Source: Bacilli bacterium
GTDB lineage: Bacteria > Bacillota_I > Bacilli_A > RFN20 > CAG-826
DNA: 32,358 bases
Assembly: GCA_017470115.1 (NCBI GenBank)
Contig: JAFUEZ010000004.1
Location: 140,891 to 173,248, forward strand
Reading direction: 5' to 3'
The notes under the pieces are model-generated. The model worked only from the letters and a program-made list of their open reading frames with translations. It was not told where the DNA came from and ran no database searches. Of the stretch, positions 23,142 to 30,060 are shown piece by piece. Each line of letters starts with the position of its first letter. The stretch's first letter is position 1. The translations under genes were made by a program, and so were the position numbers.

Positions 23142-23993
23142 TCAAAATACAAAGAGATATATGCCTACCCACATGAGTATTGCGGCTGCTAAAACAACAA
23201 GATGCCAAATAAAATGTGATACAGGTCTATTTTTAAGTGCCGCAAAAGGTATCATTCCTAATGTATATGTTACGCCACCTCCAAGTATCCAAAGAGCCAA
23301 ATATAAATCGTTTGTAAACCAAGCAGGTAGGAACATCAATCCACTCCAGCCCACAGCAAAATATAAAGTAAAATGTAGCCATCTAATTCTTCCAGGTCCA
23401 AAAACTCCAACAAAAGTTACCCCTAGAGCAATTAAAGCCCATTGAATAACAAATAATGTTAAGCCCCATTCGAGTCCCCACATTTTATCTACCATATAAA
23501 TTAAAAATAATGGGGCAAAGGTTCCGCCTATTTGTAAGTAAATTGATGAATAATCAAATCTTCTAAATATTCTCTTTACGACTGTTCCGCCCTTGAACGC
23601 ATGATACAAACAAGAGAATAACATTTGTAAAAAGAAACAAGTTCCATAAATAATAGCGGCTGTTAAACTTAATGGCGTTGTTGATTTTAAAATCATTAAA
23701 ACCAGAAACAAAATGCCTAGAAGCGCTCCAACACCATGAGAAATAGAGTTTCCTATTTCTTCTAAAGTTTTTCTTCTTGGAGCATCATTTAGCATCCTGT
23801 GCTTCTTCTTTTTTTCTATTTTTATTCGATATTCTTCAGCTTTTAATGGTTTTCTTAATACCATTCTATCTAATTTATATTGATCTTTAAGGTCTTCTAA
23901 TTGATTATGCTTCTCGTCGATAATCTTTTCTCTATCTTCAATATATTTTTTCTCTAAATCTCTATATTCTTTTTTCATTTCTTTATAAGTCAT
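23142..23993 (-). CDS. Hemolysin III (HlyIII/PAQR) family membrane protein
   Basis: 283 aa. Seven transmembrane helices in the C-terminal 210 residues carry PAQR landmarks: EIGNSISHGVGALLG, SCLYHAF, RRFDYSSIYLQIGGTFAP and the final HFIWHLVVLAAA. The conserved Ser, His and Asp residues would bind a metal, as in ceramidase-like PAQR proteins. The N-terminal 65-70 residues form a highly charged predicted coiled coil (EKKYIEDREKIIDEKHNQLE), which is longer than in ordinary HlyIII proteins. The real cellular role of this family is not hemolysis. It ends in tandem TGA TAG. A weak site AGGG precedes the ATG. Confidence 0.88.
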   Translation of the reverse strand: MTYKEMKKEYRDLEKKYIEDREKIIDEKHNQLEDLKDQYKLDRMVLRKPLKAEEYRIKIEKKKKHRMLNDAPRRKTLEEIGNSISHGVGALLGILFLVLMILKSTTPLSLTAAIIYGTCFFLQMLFSCLYHAFKGGTVVKRIFRRFDYSSIYLQIGGTFAPLFLIYMVDKMWGLEWGLTLFVIQWALIALGVTFVGVFGPGRIRWLHFTLYFAVGWSGLMFLPAWFTNDLYLALWILGGGVTYTLGMIPFAALKNRPVSHFIWHLVVLAAAILMWVGIYLFVF

Positions 23994-24057
23994 AATTAAT
24001 ACCCTAATTTAAAATCATACCACGAAATATTTTTTTGTTTATCAAATTTTCAATATA

Positions 24058-24080
24058 AAAGCCATAGCATTTGCTATGGC
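24058..24080 (-). terminator. Terminator of the two-gene unknown operon
   Basis: GCCATAGC-ATTT-GCTATGGC, a perfect 8-bp stem, followed on the minus strand by TTTTATATT; 21 bases after the stop at 24102. Confidence 0.85.
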
Positions 24081-24101
24081 CTGACTAGAGATCAAATTTA
24101 A

Positions 24102-24515
24102 TTATTTAGATTCTTCTTGTGCACTAGTGCTAGAAAAATCTAATACAACTTTTTGTTTATTCTCTTCTTGTTCTCTCATAGCTTTTAAACGTTGTTCACG
24201 TCTAGATGTTCTTTCTTTTTCTCTATCATCATCTTTACTAGAAAAAGATAAGGATAAAGCAACAATTAAAGCTCCAAGAACAAGTGTAATGACTCCAAAC
24301 CATGTGAATCCAATTCCACCAAGTGAAGTTTTCATCGAACTATTTGGTGCTGTCAAAATTGAGTTATTAATTCCGGCGTAGTCATCAATCAACCCTAAAA
24401 CAAGGAAAGTTAAAGCATTAAGAGCAATTAATGCTCCCAAAATGAACCAAATAAATTGTTTAACAGTAAATGGTCCAATTTTCTTTTCTTCTTTATTTTG
24501 CTTAAAATCAGCCAT
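24102..24515 (-). CDS. Two-helix membrane protein of unknown function
   Basis: 137 aa. A charged start (ADFKQNKEEKKIGPFTVKQF), two transmembrane helices (about 22-43 and 70-92) joined by a Ser/Thr/Asn-rich loop, then a long, strongly charged, probably coiled-coil tail (DDDREKERTSRREQRLKAMR and on). The tail likely lies in the cytoplasm. A ribosome site AAAGGATT precedes the ATG. It lies 17 bases after the 288-aa gene, forming an operon with a shared terminator. The pairing of a small anchor protein with a soluble helical protein suggests a membrane-attached complex. No family recognised. Confidence 0.75.
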   Translation of the reverse strand: MADFKQNKEEKKIGPFTVKQFIWFILGALIALNALTFLVLGLIDDYAGINNSILTAPNSSMKTSLGGIGFTWFGVITLVLGALIVALSLSFSSKDDDREKERTSRREQRLKAMREQEENKQKVVLDFSSTSAQEESK

Positions 24516-24532
24516 TATAAATCCTTTATATA

Positions 24533-25399
24533 TTAAGCAGCTTTATCTTCAGCTTGTTGTTGTTGAGCTTGTTGATTCTTTTGTGTGTCAGCAATTAATT
24601 CTTGTAATAATGGTGTGTAATTTTCTCTCCATCCTGCTTCAGAATCTTTAACTAATTCACTAATCTTAACATTTGCATCGTTAAAGACATCAGCAAATGT
24701 CTTTCTTGCTGGAAGGTCTCTTCTACCATTCATCATTTCAACTTCTGCAAAAACTGCATCAAGTGCTGTTGTATAAACATTGTCTTTACATGTAGCATTT
24801 GCTCTAACAGTATTTAAAGCTTTGACTAAGGTATTTAAGTCGTTTTGAATGAAGTTTGATTGAGGAGTTGGTTGACCTTGTGATTCTCTCATGACTTTAT
24901 TGAATTCTTCAAATTGTCTAACTAATTCACCTTGTAATGATAATAAAGCAACTGCTCTATAGAATCTTTCATCAGCTTGGACTAATTTTTCAACTCTTTC
25001 TTCAAGTTGATTATTTTGTCTTGCAAAACTGACGTGTAAATTAATGATTGAATTTAATTCTTCGTGTAGAGGAATGACGTTTTCAAAAATTTTGACGCTT
25101 TGTGCATGATCGACTCTTAAAGTATTGTCAGCAGCTTTTTTAATAACTGTTGAATTGTCGCTATAGAAATCTTCACCGAATTGTTCTAATTTCTTTCTGA
25201 GTTCATCAGCTTTTTCGCCGTTTTGATCTAAGAAAACTTTTAAAGGTGTGTTAAGTTTTGGTTCGTTAACAATACCATTTCTCTTATAATCATAAAAATT
25301 TACTTCATAGCTATCCTTAGGAATTGTGTATTCCAATGTGTCTCTAACTAATGAATTGTAATAAACAAGTGATACTATGACTCTACTAATTGTTTCCAT
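24533..25399 (-). CDS. Helical cytoplasmic protein of unknown function (288 aa)
   Basis: 288 aa, no signal peptide or membrane helix. Residues 1-55 are beta-rich (ISRVIVSLVYYNSLVRDTLE, then YEVNFYDYKRNG). Residues 60-275 are almost wholly helical, with coiled-coil character (NQLEERVEKLVQADERFYRA) and helices such as LLSLQGELVRQFEEFNKVM. The C-terminus is Gln/Ala-rich (NQQAQQQQAEDKAA). The ribosome site AGGAGATT is strong. It is coded directly upstream of the two-helix membrane protein. Codon use is regular and the helices are tidy, so it looks like a conserved lineage-specific structural or envelope-linked protein. I recognise no family. Confidence 0.75.
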   Translation of the reverse strand: METISRVIVSLVYYNSLVRDTLEYTIPKDSYEVNFYDYKRNGIVNEPKLNTPLKVFLDQNGEKADELRKKLEQFGEDFYSDNSTVIKKAADNTLRVDHAQSVKIFENVIPLHEELNSIINLHVSFARQNNQLEERVEKLVQADERFYRAVALLSLQGELVRQFEEFNKVMRESQGQPTPQSNFIQNDLNTLVKALNTVRANATCKDNVYTTALDAVFAEVEMMNGRRDLPARKTFADVFNDANVKISELVKDSEAGWRENYTPLLQELIADTQKNQQAQQQQAEDKAA

Positions 25400-25426
25400 A
25401 TTTAATCTCCTAACTTTAATATCATA

Positions 25427-26260
25427 CTATTTTTCGAAAATATATCTAGATAAATCTTCAAATTTATCTATGGTATATTTTGCGTATTTACTGACTGTTC
25501 TTGGACTGTGTCCCATGCAGAAACTATTCTCATGAAATTCCTTAAACATAGAAATATCGTTTCCGCTATCTCCAACAACATAAAGATCTTTTTCTGACCA
25601 TCCTTGTTGTTCGAGCAAAAATTTAAGTGATACGTTCTTTGAGCAACCTTTTGGAGTGATTTCAACAACGTTTCCACTCCAATTTGCTTCAAAATTGCCA
25701 TCTGAACTTCTCAAAATTTTTGTAACTTTACTTGCAAGATCTCTTTTACGTTTACCTAAACCAAAGAAAAGCATAAATTTATAGATCTTCCCATTTCTAA
25801 GTTGGTCATAAAAAAGATCCTCGCCAACATGCAAATCTTCGGCATAAATTTTTTGACTTCTATAATACCAAATGTAAATTTGTCTAACTAATTTAGATTT
25901 TGATCTTAAATGAACAAAAAGACCCTTATCACTCATGAGAAATACGCCTGGATTTTTGTAATCGTCAGCAATTTCTTGAATAAGGCCTTCAGCTTCCTTG
26001 TTGTTTAAAGTGTTTTCGAAAATAATGTTTTTTCCATTATAAACACATGCCCCATTATAAGAAACAGCAGCTGTCTCTCTACCGATTTTCTTAATAACTT
26101 TTTGGCAATACTTAAAGCTTCTTCCGGAAATCAAAACTAATTTTCCACCATTATCAATAAAAGATTGAAGGAAAAATAAGTTTGGTTTGTAAATCATTTC
26201 TTTCTTATCTTTTGGATAAAAAAGAGTTCCATCTAAATCAGTTGCAATAATCTTACTCAT
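25427..26260 (-). CDS. Cof-type HAD-superfamily phosphatase
   Basis: 277 aa. Motif I is DLDGTLFYP (nucleophile Asp near residue 8), motif II VLISGRS, and motif III/IV is the region up to LYVVGDSGNDISMFKEF. A C2-type cap domain lies between, as in Cof/YbiV sugar-phosphate phosphatases. Substrate is unknown, probably a small phosphorylated metabolite. I use the ATG at 26260 (SKIIATDLDGTLF); the frame extends to 26320, but those 20 residues are unlike the family and overlap the promoter. TTATAT ends 6 bases before this ATG and no ribosome site is present, fitting the leaderless group. It is separate from the downstream 288-aa gene by 27 bases. Confidence 0.9.
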   Translation of the reverse strand: MSKIIATDLDGTLFYPKDKKEMIYKPNLFFLQSFIDNGGKLVLISGRSFKYCQKVIKKIGRETAAVSYNGACVYNGKNIIFENTLNNKEAEGLIQEIADDYKNPGVFLMSDKGLFVHLRSKSKLVRQIYIWYYRSQKIYAEDLHVGEDLFYDQLRNGKIYKFMLFFGLGKRKRDLASKVTKILRSSDGNFEANWSGNVVEITPKGCSKNVSLKFLLEQQGWSEKDLYVVGDSGNDISMFKEFHENSFCMGHSPRTVSKYAKYTIDKFEDLSRYIFEK

Positions 26261-26266
26261 AAATTT

Positions 26267-26272
26267 ATATAA
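26267..26272 (-). promoter_or_regulatory. -10 box of the HAD gene, 6 bases before ATG
   Basis: Minus-strand TTATAT followed by AAATTT and ATG; TTGAAG lies about 17 bases upstream of the box as a possible -35. Confidence 0.45.
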
Positions 26273-26352
26273 TAAATTATATTTATTATGCTTCAAAAAT
26301 TCAATAATACAATTCTGCATAATATTCTATTTTGAATTTTACAAAAATATTT

Positions 26353-26370
26353 GAGTTTTGCAGGGTTTTT
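26353..26370 (+). repeat. Dispersed 18-base motif, exact intergenic copy
   Basis: Plus strand reads exactly GAGTTTTGCAGGGTTTTT, preceded by AAATATTT and followed by TGCAAAAAG, just beyond the hpf terminator. Confidence 0.85.
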
Positions 26371-26382
26371 TGCAAAAAGAAA

Positions 26383-26400
26383 GAGCGCTTAATTGCGCTC
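26383..26400 (-). terminator. Terminator of hpf
   Basis: GAGCGC-TTAATT-GCGCTC; on the minus strand it is followed by TTTCTTTTT. It lies 22 bases after the hpf stop. Confidence 0.8.
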
Positions 26401-26421
26401 CTCTTTTATTTACATTATTAA

Positions 26422-26985
26422 TTACTTAATATCGATTTCAGTATCGGCTTGAATTAAACCATAGCCGCCATCTTCTCTTTTATAAACAACGGACATTTTT
26501 TCATCATCTGTATCAAGGTAAAGATAGAAGTTGTGACCAATGGATTCCATTTCAATAATTGCGTTCTCCATAGTGATTGGTTTGACTTTAACTGTCTTTG
26601 TTCTAACTGTAGTTGCCTTCTCTTCTTCTTGCTTTTCTTCTTGGATTGCTTCGAAAATTAATGATTTACCAATGCCTTCGTGCTCATAACGTCTCTTAAG
26701 TTGAGTTTTAAGTTTTCTTAATTGCCCTGTCAATTTATCAACTGCTAAATCAACTGCTGCATATAAATCTTTATTCTTAACTTCTGCTCTAAAAGTTGTA
26801 TCTTTAGAGAAAATTGTTACTTCCACCTTAGCTTCATCGCTCCCTTTGTAGAATCTAAAAACAACTCTACATAGAACTTCTTCACTTTGACGGAAATATT
26901 TGTCAAGTTTCGAAAGTTTTTTGGTAATAGCAGAATTAATTGAATCAGTTACTTCAATGTTTCTACCAACAATTTGATATTTCAT
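26422..26985 (-). CDS. hpf: Ribosome hibernation promoting factor, long form
   Basis: 187 aa. The N-terminal HPF/YfiA domain (1-100: KYQIVGRNIEVTDSINSAI, then DKYFRQ, KNKDLYAAVDLAVDKLTGQLRKLK) binds the decoding centre. After a charged linker (EEKQEEEKATTVRTK), a C-terminal domain (about 130-187: PITMENAIIEMESIGHNFYL, then VYKREDGGYGLIQ) dimerises and makes 100S ribosomes. Long HPF is the usual form in Firmicutes. The ribosome site AAGGAGG is near perfect, so high expression is likely. TATAAT lies about 30 bases upstream, and a perfect inverted repeat overlaps the expected -35. Confidence 0.95.
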   Translation of the reverse strand: MKYQIVGRNIEVTDSINSAITKKLSKLDKYFRQSEEVLCRVVFRFYKGSDEAKVEVTIFSKDTTFRAEVKNKDLYAAVDLAVDKLTGQLRKLKTQLKRRYEHEGIGKSLIFEAIQEEKQEEEKATTVRTKTVKVKPITMENAIIEMESIGHNFYLYLDTDDEKMSVVYKREDGGYGLIQADTEIDIK

Positions 26986-27034
26986 ATTGTTTGCCTCCTT
27001 TTTCTTTCTACTATAATTATAAACTGAATTTAAT

Positions 27035-27050
27035 ATTTCATGTATGAAAT
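27035..27050. promoter_or_regulatory. Perfect inverted repeat upstream of hpf
   Basis: ATTTCAT-GT-ATGAAAT, 7-bp arms, located between the metK stop and the hpf -10 (TATAAT on the minus strand near 27014-27022). A candidate operator for hpf; it could instead be a short hairpin at the end of the metK mRNA, but no T-run follows. Confidence 0.4.
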
Positions 27051-28210
27051 TAGAGACATTTTTTAATTTCTTCTACTTTATCAAGTTTTTCCCAAGGTAA
27101 ATCTAAATCTGGTCGTCCAAAATGACCATATCTTGCTGTATCTTCATACTTAAATGATGGCTCTCTTAATTTGAAAGCATGAATTATTGCTCCTGGTCTA
27201 GCATCAAATACTTTATTAATAATTTCCAAAATCTTTTCGTCGCTATAATGACTCGTTTTAAATGTTGAGATTGAGATTGATAATGGATAGCTCTTACCAA
27301 TAGCATAAGAAAGTTGTATTTCTAATCTATCAGCAACTCCGGCTGCAACTAAATTTTTGGCCATATAACGAGCATAATAGGCTGCACTTCTATCAACTTT
27401 TGATGGATCTTTTCCGCTAAAAGCTCCGCCTCCATGTCTTGAAGAGCCGCCATAAGTATCGACTATTATCTTTCTTCCGGTCAAACCTGTATCGCCTTTT
27501 GGTCCGCCAATAACAAATCTTCCTGTTGGATTAATTAACACTTCAAAATCAGTATTTAAATGGAATGAAGCAGCAACAGGTTTCATTATTTTTTCTTTAA
27601 TAAAGTTCTTAAACTCCTTTTCATCTATATCTTCATCATGTTGAACACTCATCAAAATAGTTTTGATTCTTGGTTCTTCATCGGTGTAATCAATAGTGAC
27701 TTGAGATTTCATATCTGGTCTTGCGCCTTTAAATTCTCCAGATTTTCTTAATTGAGTAGCAACACGAACAAGTTTATGAGCAATACAAATAGGTAAAGGC
27801 ATATATCCTTCACTTTCATTTGAAGCGTAACCGAACATAATTCCTTGATCACCAGCGCCAATTTTTAAATAATTCTTATTTTTAACGCCTCTTCTAATAT
27901 CGTGACTTTGTGTATGGATAAGATTCTTAATTTTTACGGTCTTATAATTGAAACCATATTCATCTTTATCATAACCAATATCTTTAATGACTCTTCTCGC
28001 AATTTCTTTATAATCAATTTTTGCTGATGTTTTTACTTCTCCACCAATTAATAAAAAGTTTTCAGTCGCATAACATTCACATGCAACAAATGCATCTTTA
28101 TCCTCTTTTAAAACAGCATCTAAAATCGCATCACTAATTTGGTCACAAATTTTATCAGGATGGCCTTCTGAAACAGATTCACTTGTAAATAAAATTCTTT
28201 CTTCGCTCAT
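27050..28210 (-). CDS. metK: S-adenosylmethionine synthetase
   Basis: 386 aa, full length. It makes SAM from methionine and ATP. Signatures are FTSESVSEGHPDKICDQISD at the N-terminus, GAGDQGIMFGYA (ATP-binding), and GGAFSGKDPSKVDRSAAY near 260-277. The ribosome site GAGGTAATTTT is good. The mRNA leader carries a SAM-I-like riboswitch with terminator (28231-28385), so expression should fall when SAM is high. The next gene on the strand, hpf, has its own promoter. Confidence 0.97.
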   Translation of the reverse strand: MSEERILFTSESVSEGHPDKICDQISDAILDAVLKEDKDAFVACECYATENFLLIGGEVKTSAKIDYKEIARRVIKDIGYDKDEYGFNYKTVKIKNLIHTQSHDIRRGVKNKNYLKIGAGDQGIMFGYASNESEGYMPLPICIAHKLVRVATQLRKSGEFKGARPDMKSQVTIDYTDEEPRIKTILMSVQHDEDIDEKEFKNFIKEKIMKPVAASFHLNTDFEVLINPTGRFVIGGPKGDTGLTGRKIIVDTYGGSSRHGGGAFSGKDPSKVDRSAAYYARYMAKNLVAAGVADRLEIQLSYAIGKSYPLSISISTFKTSHYSDEKILEIINKVFDARPGAIIHAFKLREPSFKYEDTARYGHFGRPDLDLPWEKLDKVEEIKKCL

Positions 28211-28230
28211 AAAATTACCTCGTATATAAA

Positions 28231-28259
28231 TAAAAGACTCCCCACATTATGGAAAGTCT
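28231..28259 (-). terminator. Riboswitch-controlled terminator before metK
   Basis: Minus strand AGACTTTCC-ATAATGT-GGGGAGTCT forms a 9-bp stem with two G-U pairs, then TTTTATTT. The alternative antiterminator pairs GAAAGT (plus 28271-28276) with ACTTTC of the terminator's left arm. Confidence 0.85.
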
Positions 28260-28273
28260 ATAACATCAATACT

Positions 28274-28385
28274 TTCTCTTATCGTTCAAGGTGTGGGCAC
28301 CTTGCTGTTAAGAAGCACTTACTACTATGTAGAGTTGCTATCACGATTTTTCACTTAACTTTTCGTGAATTCTTGATAAGTGAAT
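28274..28385 (-). ncRNA. Divergent SAM-I-class riboswitch of metK
   Basis: Minus-strand order: P1 left arm TTCACTTATC; J1/2 AAGA; P2 TCACGA/TCGTGA; AGCAAC; short P3 CTAC/GTAG; J3/4 with AAGTGCTTCTTAACAGCAAG; P4 CAAGGTG/CACCTTG; P1 right arm GATAAGAGAA (one A-A mismatch). This matches SAM-I in helix order and in the core segments around the ligand (UUAUCAAGA, AGCAAC, GUGC). The usual P2 core GAGGGACUGGCCC is absent. The P2 loop has GTTAAG, complementary to CTTAAC in J3/4, which would restore the pseudoknot. The P1 right arm overlaps the antiterminator, giving an OFF switch with SAM. A TTGCAT/TAGACT promoter with 17-base spacing lies just upstream. Confidence 0.8.
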
Positions 28386-28471
28386 ATAGTCTAAGATTTT
28401 TGCTTTATAAATGCAAGTAATTCGAAAATATAATTATAAAGATTTATTATGTTTTACTGGAATACTATGCT

Positions 28472-28489
28472 AAAAACCATGCAAAACTC
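28472..28489 (-). repeat. Dispersed 18-base motif, one-mismatch intergenic copy
   Basis: Minus strand reads GAGTTTTGCATGGTTTTT, one change from the consensus. Lies between the metK promoter and the next plus-strand gene. The remainder of 28386-28590 holds only promoter-like AT-rich sequence. Confidence 0.75.
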
Positions 28490-28578
28490 CATTATTTATA
28501 AAAAATATCATAAAATCAGTATAAAAATTGATAAAATATTTTCTCTATTTTCCAATTTCATTTATTAGTAATTGAATG

Positions 28579-28584
28579 TAAAAT
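28579..28584 (+). promoter_or_regulatory. -10 box 6 bases before ATG of the fucose-isomerase-like pair
   Basis: TAAAAT, then AAGTTT, then ATG at 28591; no ribosome site. Another member of the leaderless pattern. Confidence 0.5.
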
Positions 28585-28590
28585 AAGTTT

Positions 28591-28971
28591 ATGAAAATTA
28601 ATATTTACCCAATATATTCACCTCTTCACAATGAAGAATTTATGAAAAAGCAAACTAATGAATTATTAAGTTATCTTTCATCAGGTAATAAACATGAATT
28701 TACTCTAAGTTCGATCGATGATTTATACAATGCAGATTTATCTTTAATACTTGTTGAAAGCGGCGGCAGCGAACACTATTTCAAACAAATTGAATCTGAA
28801 TTAAAAGAACCAATTTATCTATTAACTTTTGGAAATAACAACTCACTTGCTGCTAGTTTAGAAATTTTGACTTATATTCAAAATAAGAAAATGAAGGGCG
28901 AAATATTACATGGTAGTAATAAATATATAAAAGAAAGAGTGCTTTCTCTTTTGGAGAATAAACATGCTTAG
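28591..28971 (+). CDS. L-fucose/arabinose isomerase-like protein, N-terminal part
   Basis: 126 aa. It corresponds to the N-terminal domain of single-chain fucose/arabinose-isomerase-like proteins: strand-helix repeats with LSLILVESGGSEHYFKQIE, EPIYLLTFGNNNSLAASLEI and KGEILHGSNKYIKERV. The normal chain would continue into the domain coded by the next ORF. The stop TAG (28969-28971) overlaps the ATG of the next ORF, which is in the +1 frame. GGAG lies 8 bases before that ATG, so reinitiation is well supported. Either a natural two-subunit enzyme or an old frameshift with rescue. The gene itself starts with a -10 box at 6 bases and no ribosome site. Confidence 0.6.
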   Translation: MKINIYPIYSPLHNEEFMKKQTNELLSYLSSGNKHEFTLSSIDDLYNADLSLILVESGGSEHYFKQIESELKEPIYLLTFGNNNSLAASLEILTYIQNKKMKGEILHGSNKYIKERVLSLLENKHA

Positions 28972-29779
28972 ACTTGGTGTTATTGGTCACCCTTCTGATT
29001 GGCTTATTGCTAGTGATGTAAAATATTCTGAAGCAAAAGCGATTTTTGACATGAATTTAATCGATATTGATATCGAAGAGCTCATAAATCAAATTAACAA
29101 AACAAAAGAAGATTTAGATCCGTCTAAATTTAACGAAAAATACGATTATAATGAACTAAATGAAGCATATAAAATTTATCTTGCTATCAAAAAAATAGCT
29201 AAAGATTATATCTTAGATGGTCTTACTATTAGATGTTTTGATCTTTTAGATACAGTAAAGAGCACATCATGTTTAGCGTTTGCATTACTTAACAGCGAAG
29301 GCATTATCGCAGCTTGTGAAGGTGATATTCCCGCATTAATTTCAATGATGCTAGTTAAAAAATTTACTGGCCTTTCCTCGTTTCAGGCTAATCCATCAAA
29401 GATTGATATCGAAAAGAATGAAATAATATTTGCTCATTGTACTTTACCATTTGATATGTGCACATCTTTTAAATTTGATTCACATTATGAAAGTGGAATT
29501 GGGGTCGGCATCAAAGGTGAATTAAAATGTGGTAACGTTTATATATTTAGAATTTCAAACGACTTATCAAGATATGTTTTATTAAAAGGAACGATTGATG
29601 AAAACCTCAATTTGCCAAACCTTTGTAGAACACAAATCAGAATTAAACTCGACAAAACTAATAAAGTTAATTATTTCTTAACTAAACCTTTAGGCAATCA
29701 TCATTTGATATTTTATGGAGAAAATATTGAGGAATTGCGAGGTTTTTTAAAGAAATCAGGCTTAAAAGAAATAAAATAG
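28964..29779 (+). CDS. L-fucose/arabinose isomerase-like protein, C-terminal part
   Basis: 271 aa. It begins LRLGVIGHPSDWLIASDVKY, a sequence that is internal in full-length fucose/arabinose-isomerase-like proteins, then continues with CLAFALLNSEGIIAACEGDI and PALISMM, FAHCTLPFDM and a beta-rich end. The Glu/Asp in CEGD and the His in AHCT are plausible metal or substrate ligands. Its start overlaps the N-part ORF by 8 bases, with GGAG at ribosome-site distance. Both halves are intact, so the split protein is probably functional. Exact sugar or even isomerase activity is uncertain. The 3' end (29729-29747) contains a weak copy of the dispersed motif. Confidence 0.65.
   Translation: MLRLGVIGHPSDWLIASDVKYSEAKAIFDMNLIDIDIEELINQINKTKEDLDPSKFNEKYDYNELNEAYKIYLAIKKIAKDYILDGLTIRCFDLLDTVKSTSCLAFALLNSEGIIAACEGDIPALISMMLVKKFTGLSSFQANPSKIDIEKNEIIFAHCTLPFDMCTSFKFDSHYESGIGVGIKGELKCGNVYIFRISNDLSRYVLLKGTIDENLNLPNLCRTQIRIKLDKTNKVNYFLTKPLGNHHLIFYGENIEELRGFLKKSGLKEIK
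29729..29747 (+). repeat. Weak copy of the dispersed motif in coding sequence
   Basis: GAGGAATTGCGAGGTTTTT preceded by AAATATT; the core TTGCGAGGTTTTT resembles TTGCAGGGTTTTT. Listed as a candidate only. Confidence 0.35.
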
Positions 29780-29802
29780 AACTCTCGCGAGTCCTATTTT
29801 TT
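29775..29802. terminator. Shared convergent terminator
   Basis: AATAG-A-ACTC-TCGC-GAGT-C-CTATT with one mismatch and TTTT on the plus strand; TTTTATTTC on the minus strand. It overlaps the stop codons of both convergent genes (29779 and 29794). Confidence 0.75.
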
Positions 29803-30060
29803 CATATTAAGAATTTCTTCTATTCCTATTGCTAGTTGATCAGGGCAACTTGTTCCTCTTCCTCTGCAATCAGTATGAATTAATATATCATGTACTTCTT
29901 GGAGACTTCTTCCTTTAGAAAGCTTTGCTACGCCTTGAGTGTTTCCGGGACACCCGCCAAAGAATTCAACTTCTTCAATAATTTGGTTTTCATCATCGTA
30001 AACAATCCTAACTGCTCTTGAACAAGTACCACTACAAATATGTGTATAAGTTTGTTGCAT
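29794..30060 (-). CDS. TSCPD-domain protein
   Basis: 88 aa, single TSCPD domain: HICSGTCSRAVRIVYDDENQ, FFGGCPGNTQGVAKLSKGRS and the name-giving GTSCPDQLAIGIEEIL. Conserved Cys residues (in SGTCS, GGCPGN, DCRG and TSCPD) may bind metal. Free-standing proteins of this type are widespread in Firmicutes with no firm function; the same domain is found at the end of some ribonucleotide reductases. The start ATG overlaps the PduL stop (TAATG), so the two are translationally coupled. Confidence 0.9.
   Translation of the reverse strand: MQQTYTHICSGTCSRAVRIVYDDENQIIEEVEFFGGCPGNTQGVAKLSKGRSLQEVHDILIHTDCRGRGTSCPDQLAIGIEEILNMKK

Noticed and set aside
23142-23144. Possible UGA-as-tryptophan code (Mollicutes-like)
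   Set aside because: UGA ends the HlyIII gene (followed at once by TAG) and the DUF4143 ATPase gene at family-appropriate lengths, and Trp positions I read in conserved motifs use UGG.
26261-26320. Upstream ATG (26320) as start of the HAD gene
   Set aside because: The 20 extra residues are unlike the family and overlap promoter-like sequence; ATG 26260 directly precedes the DLDGT motif region.
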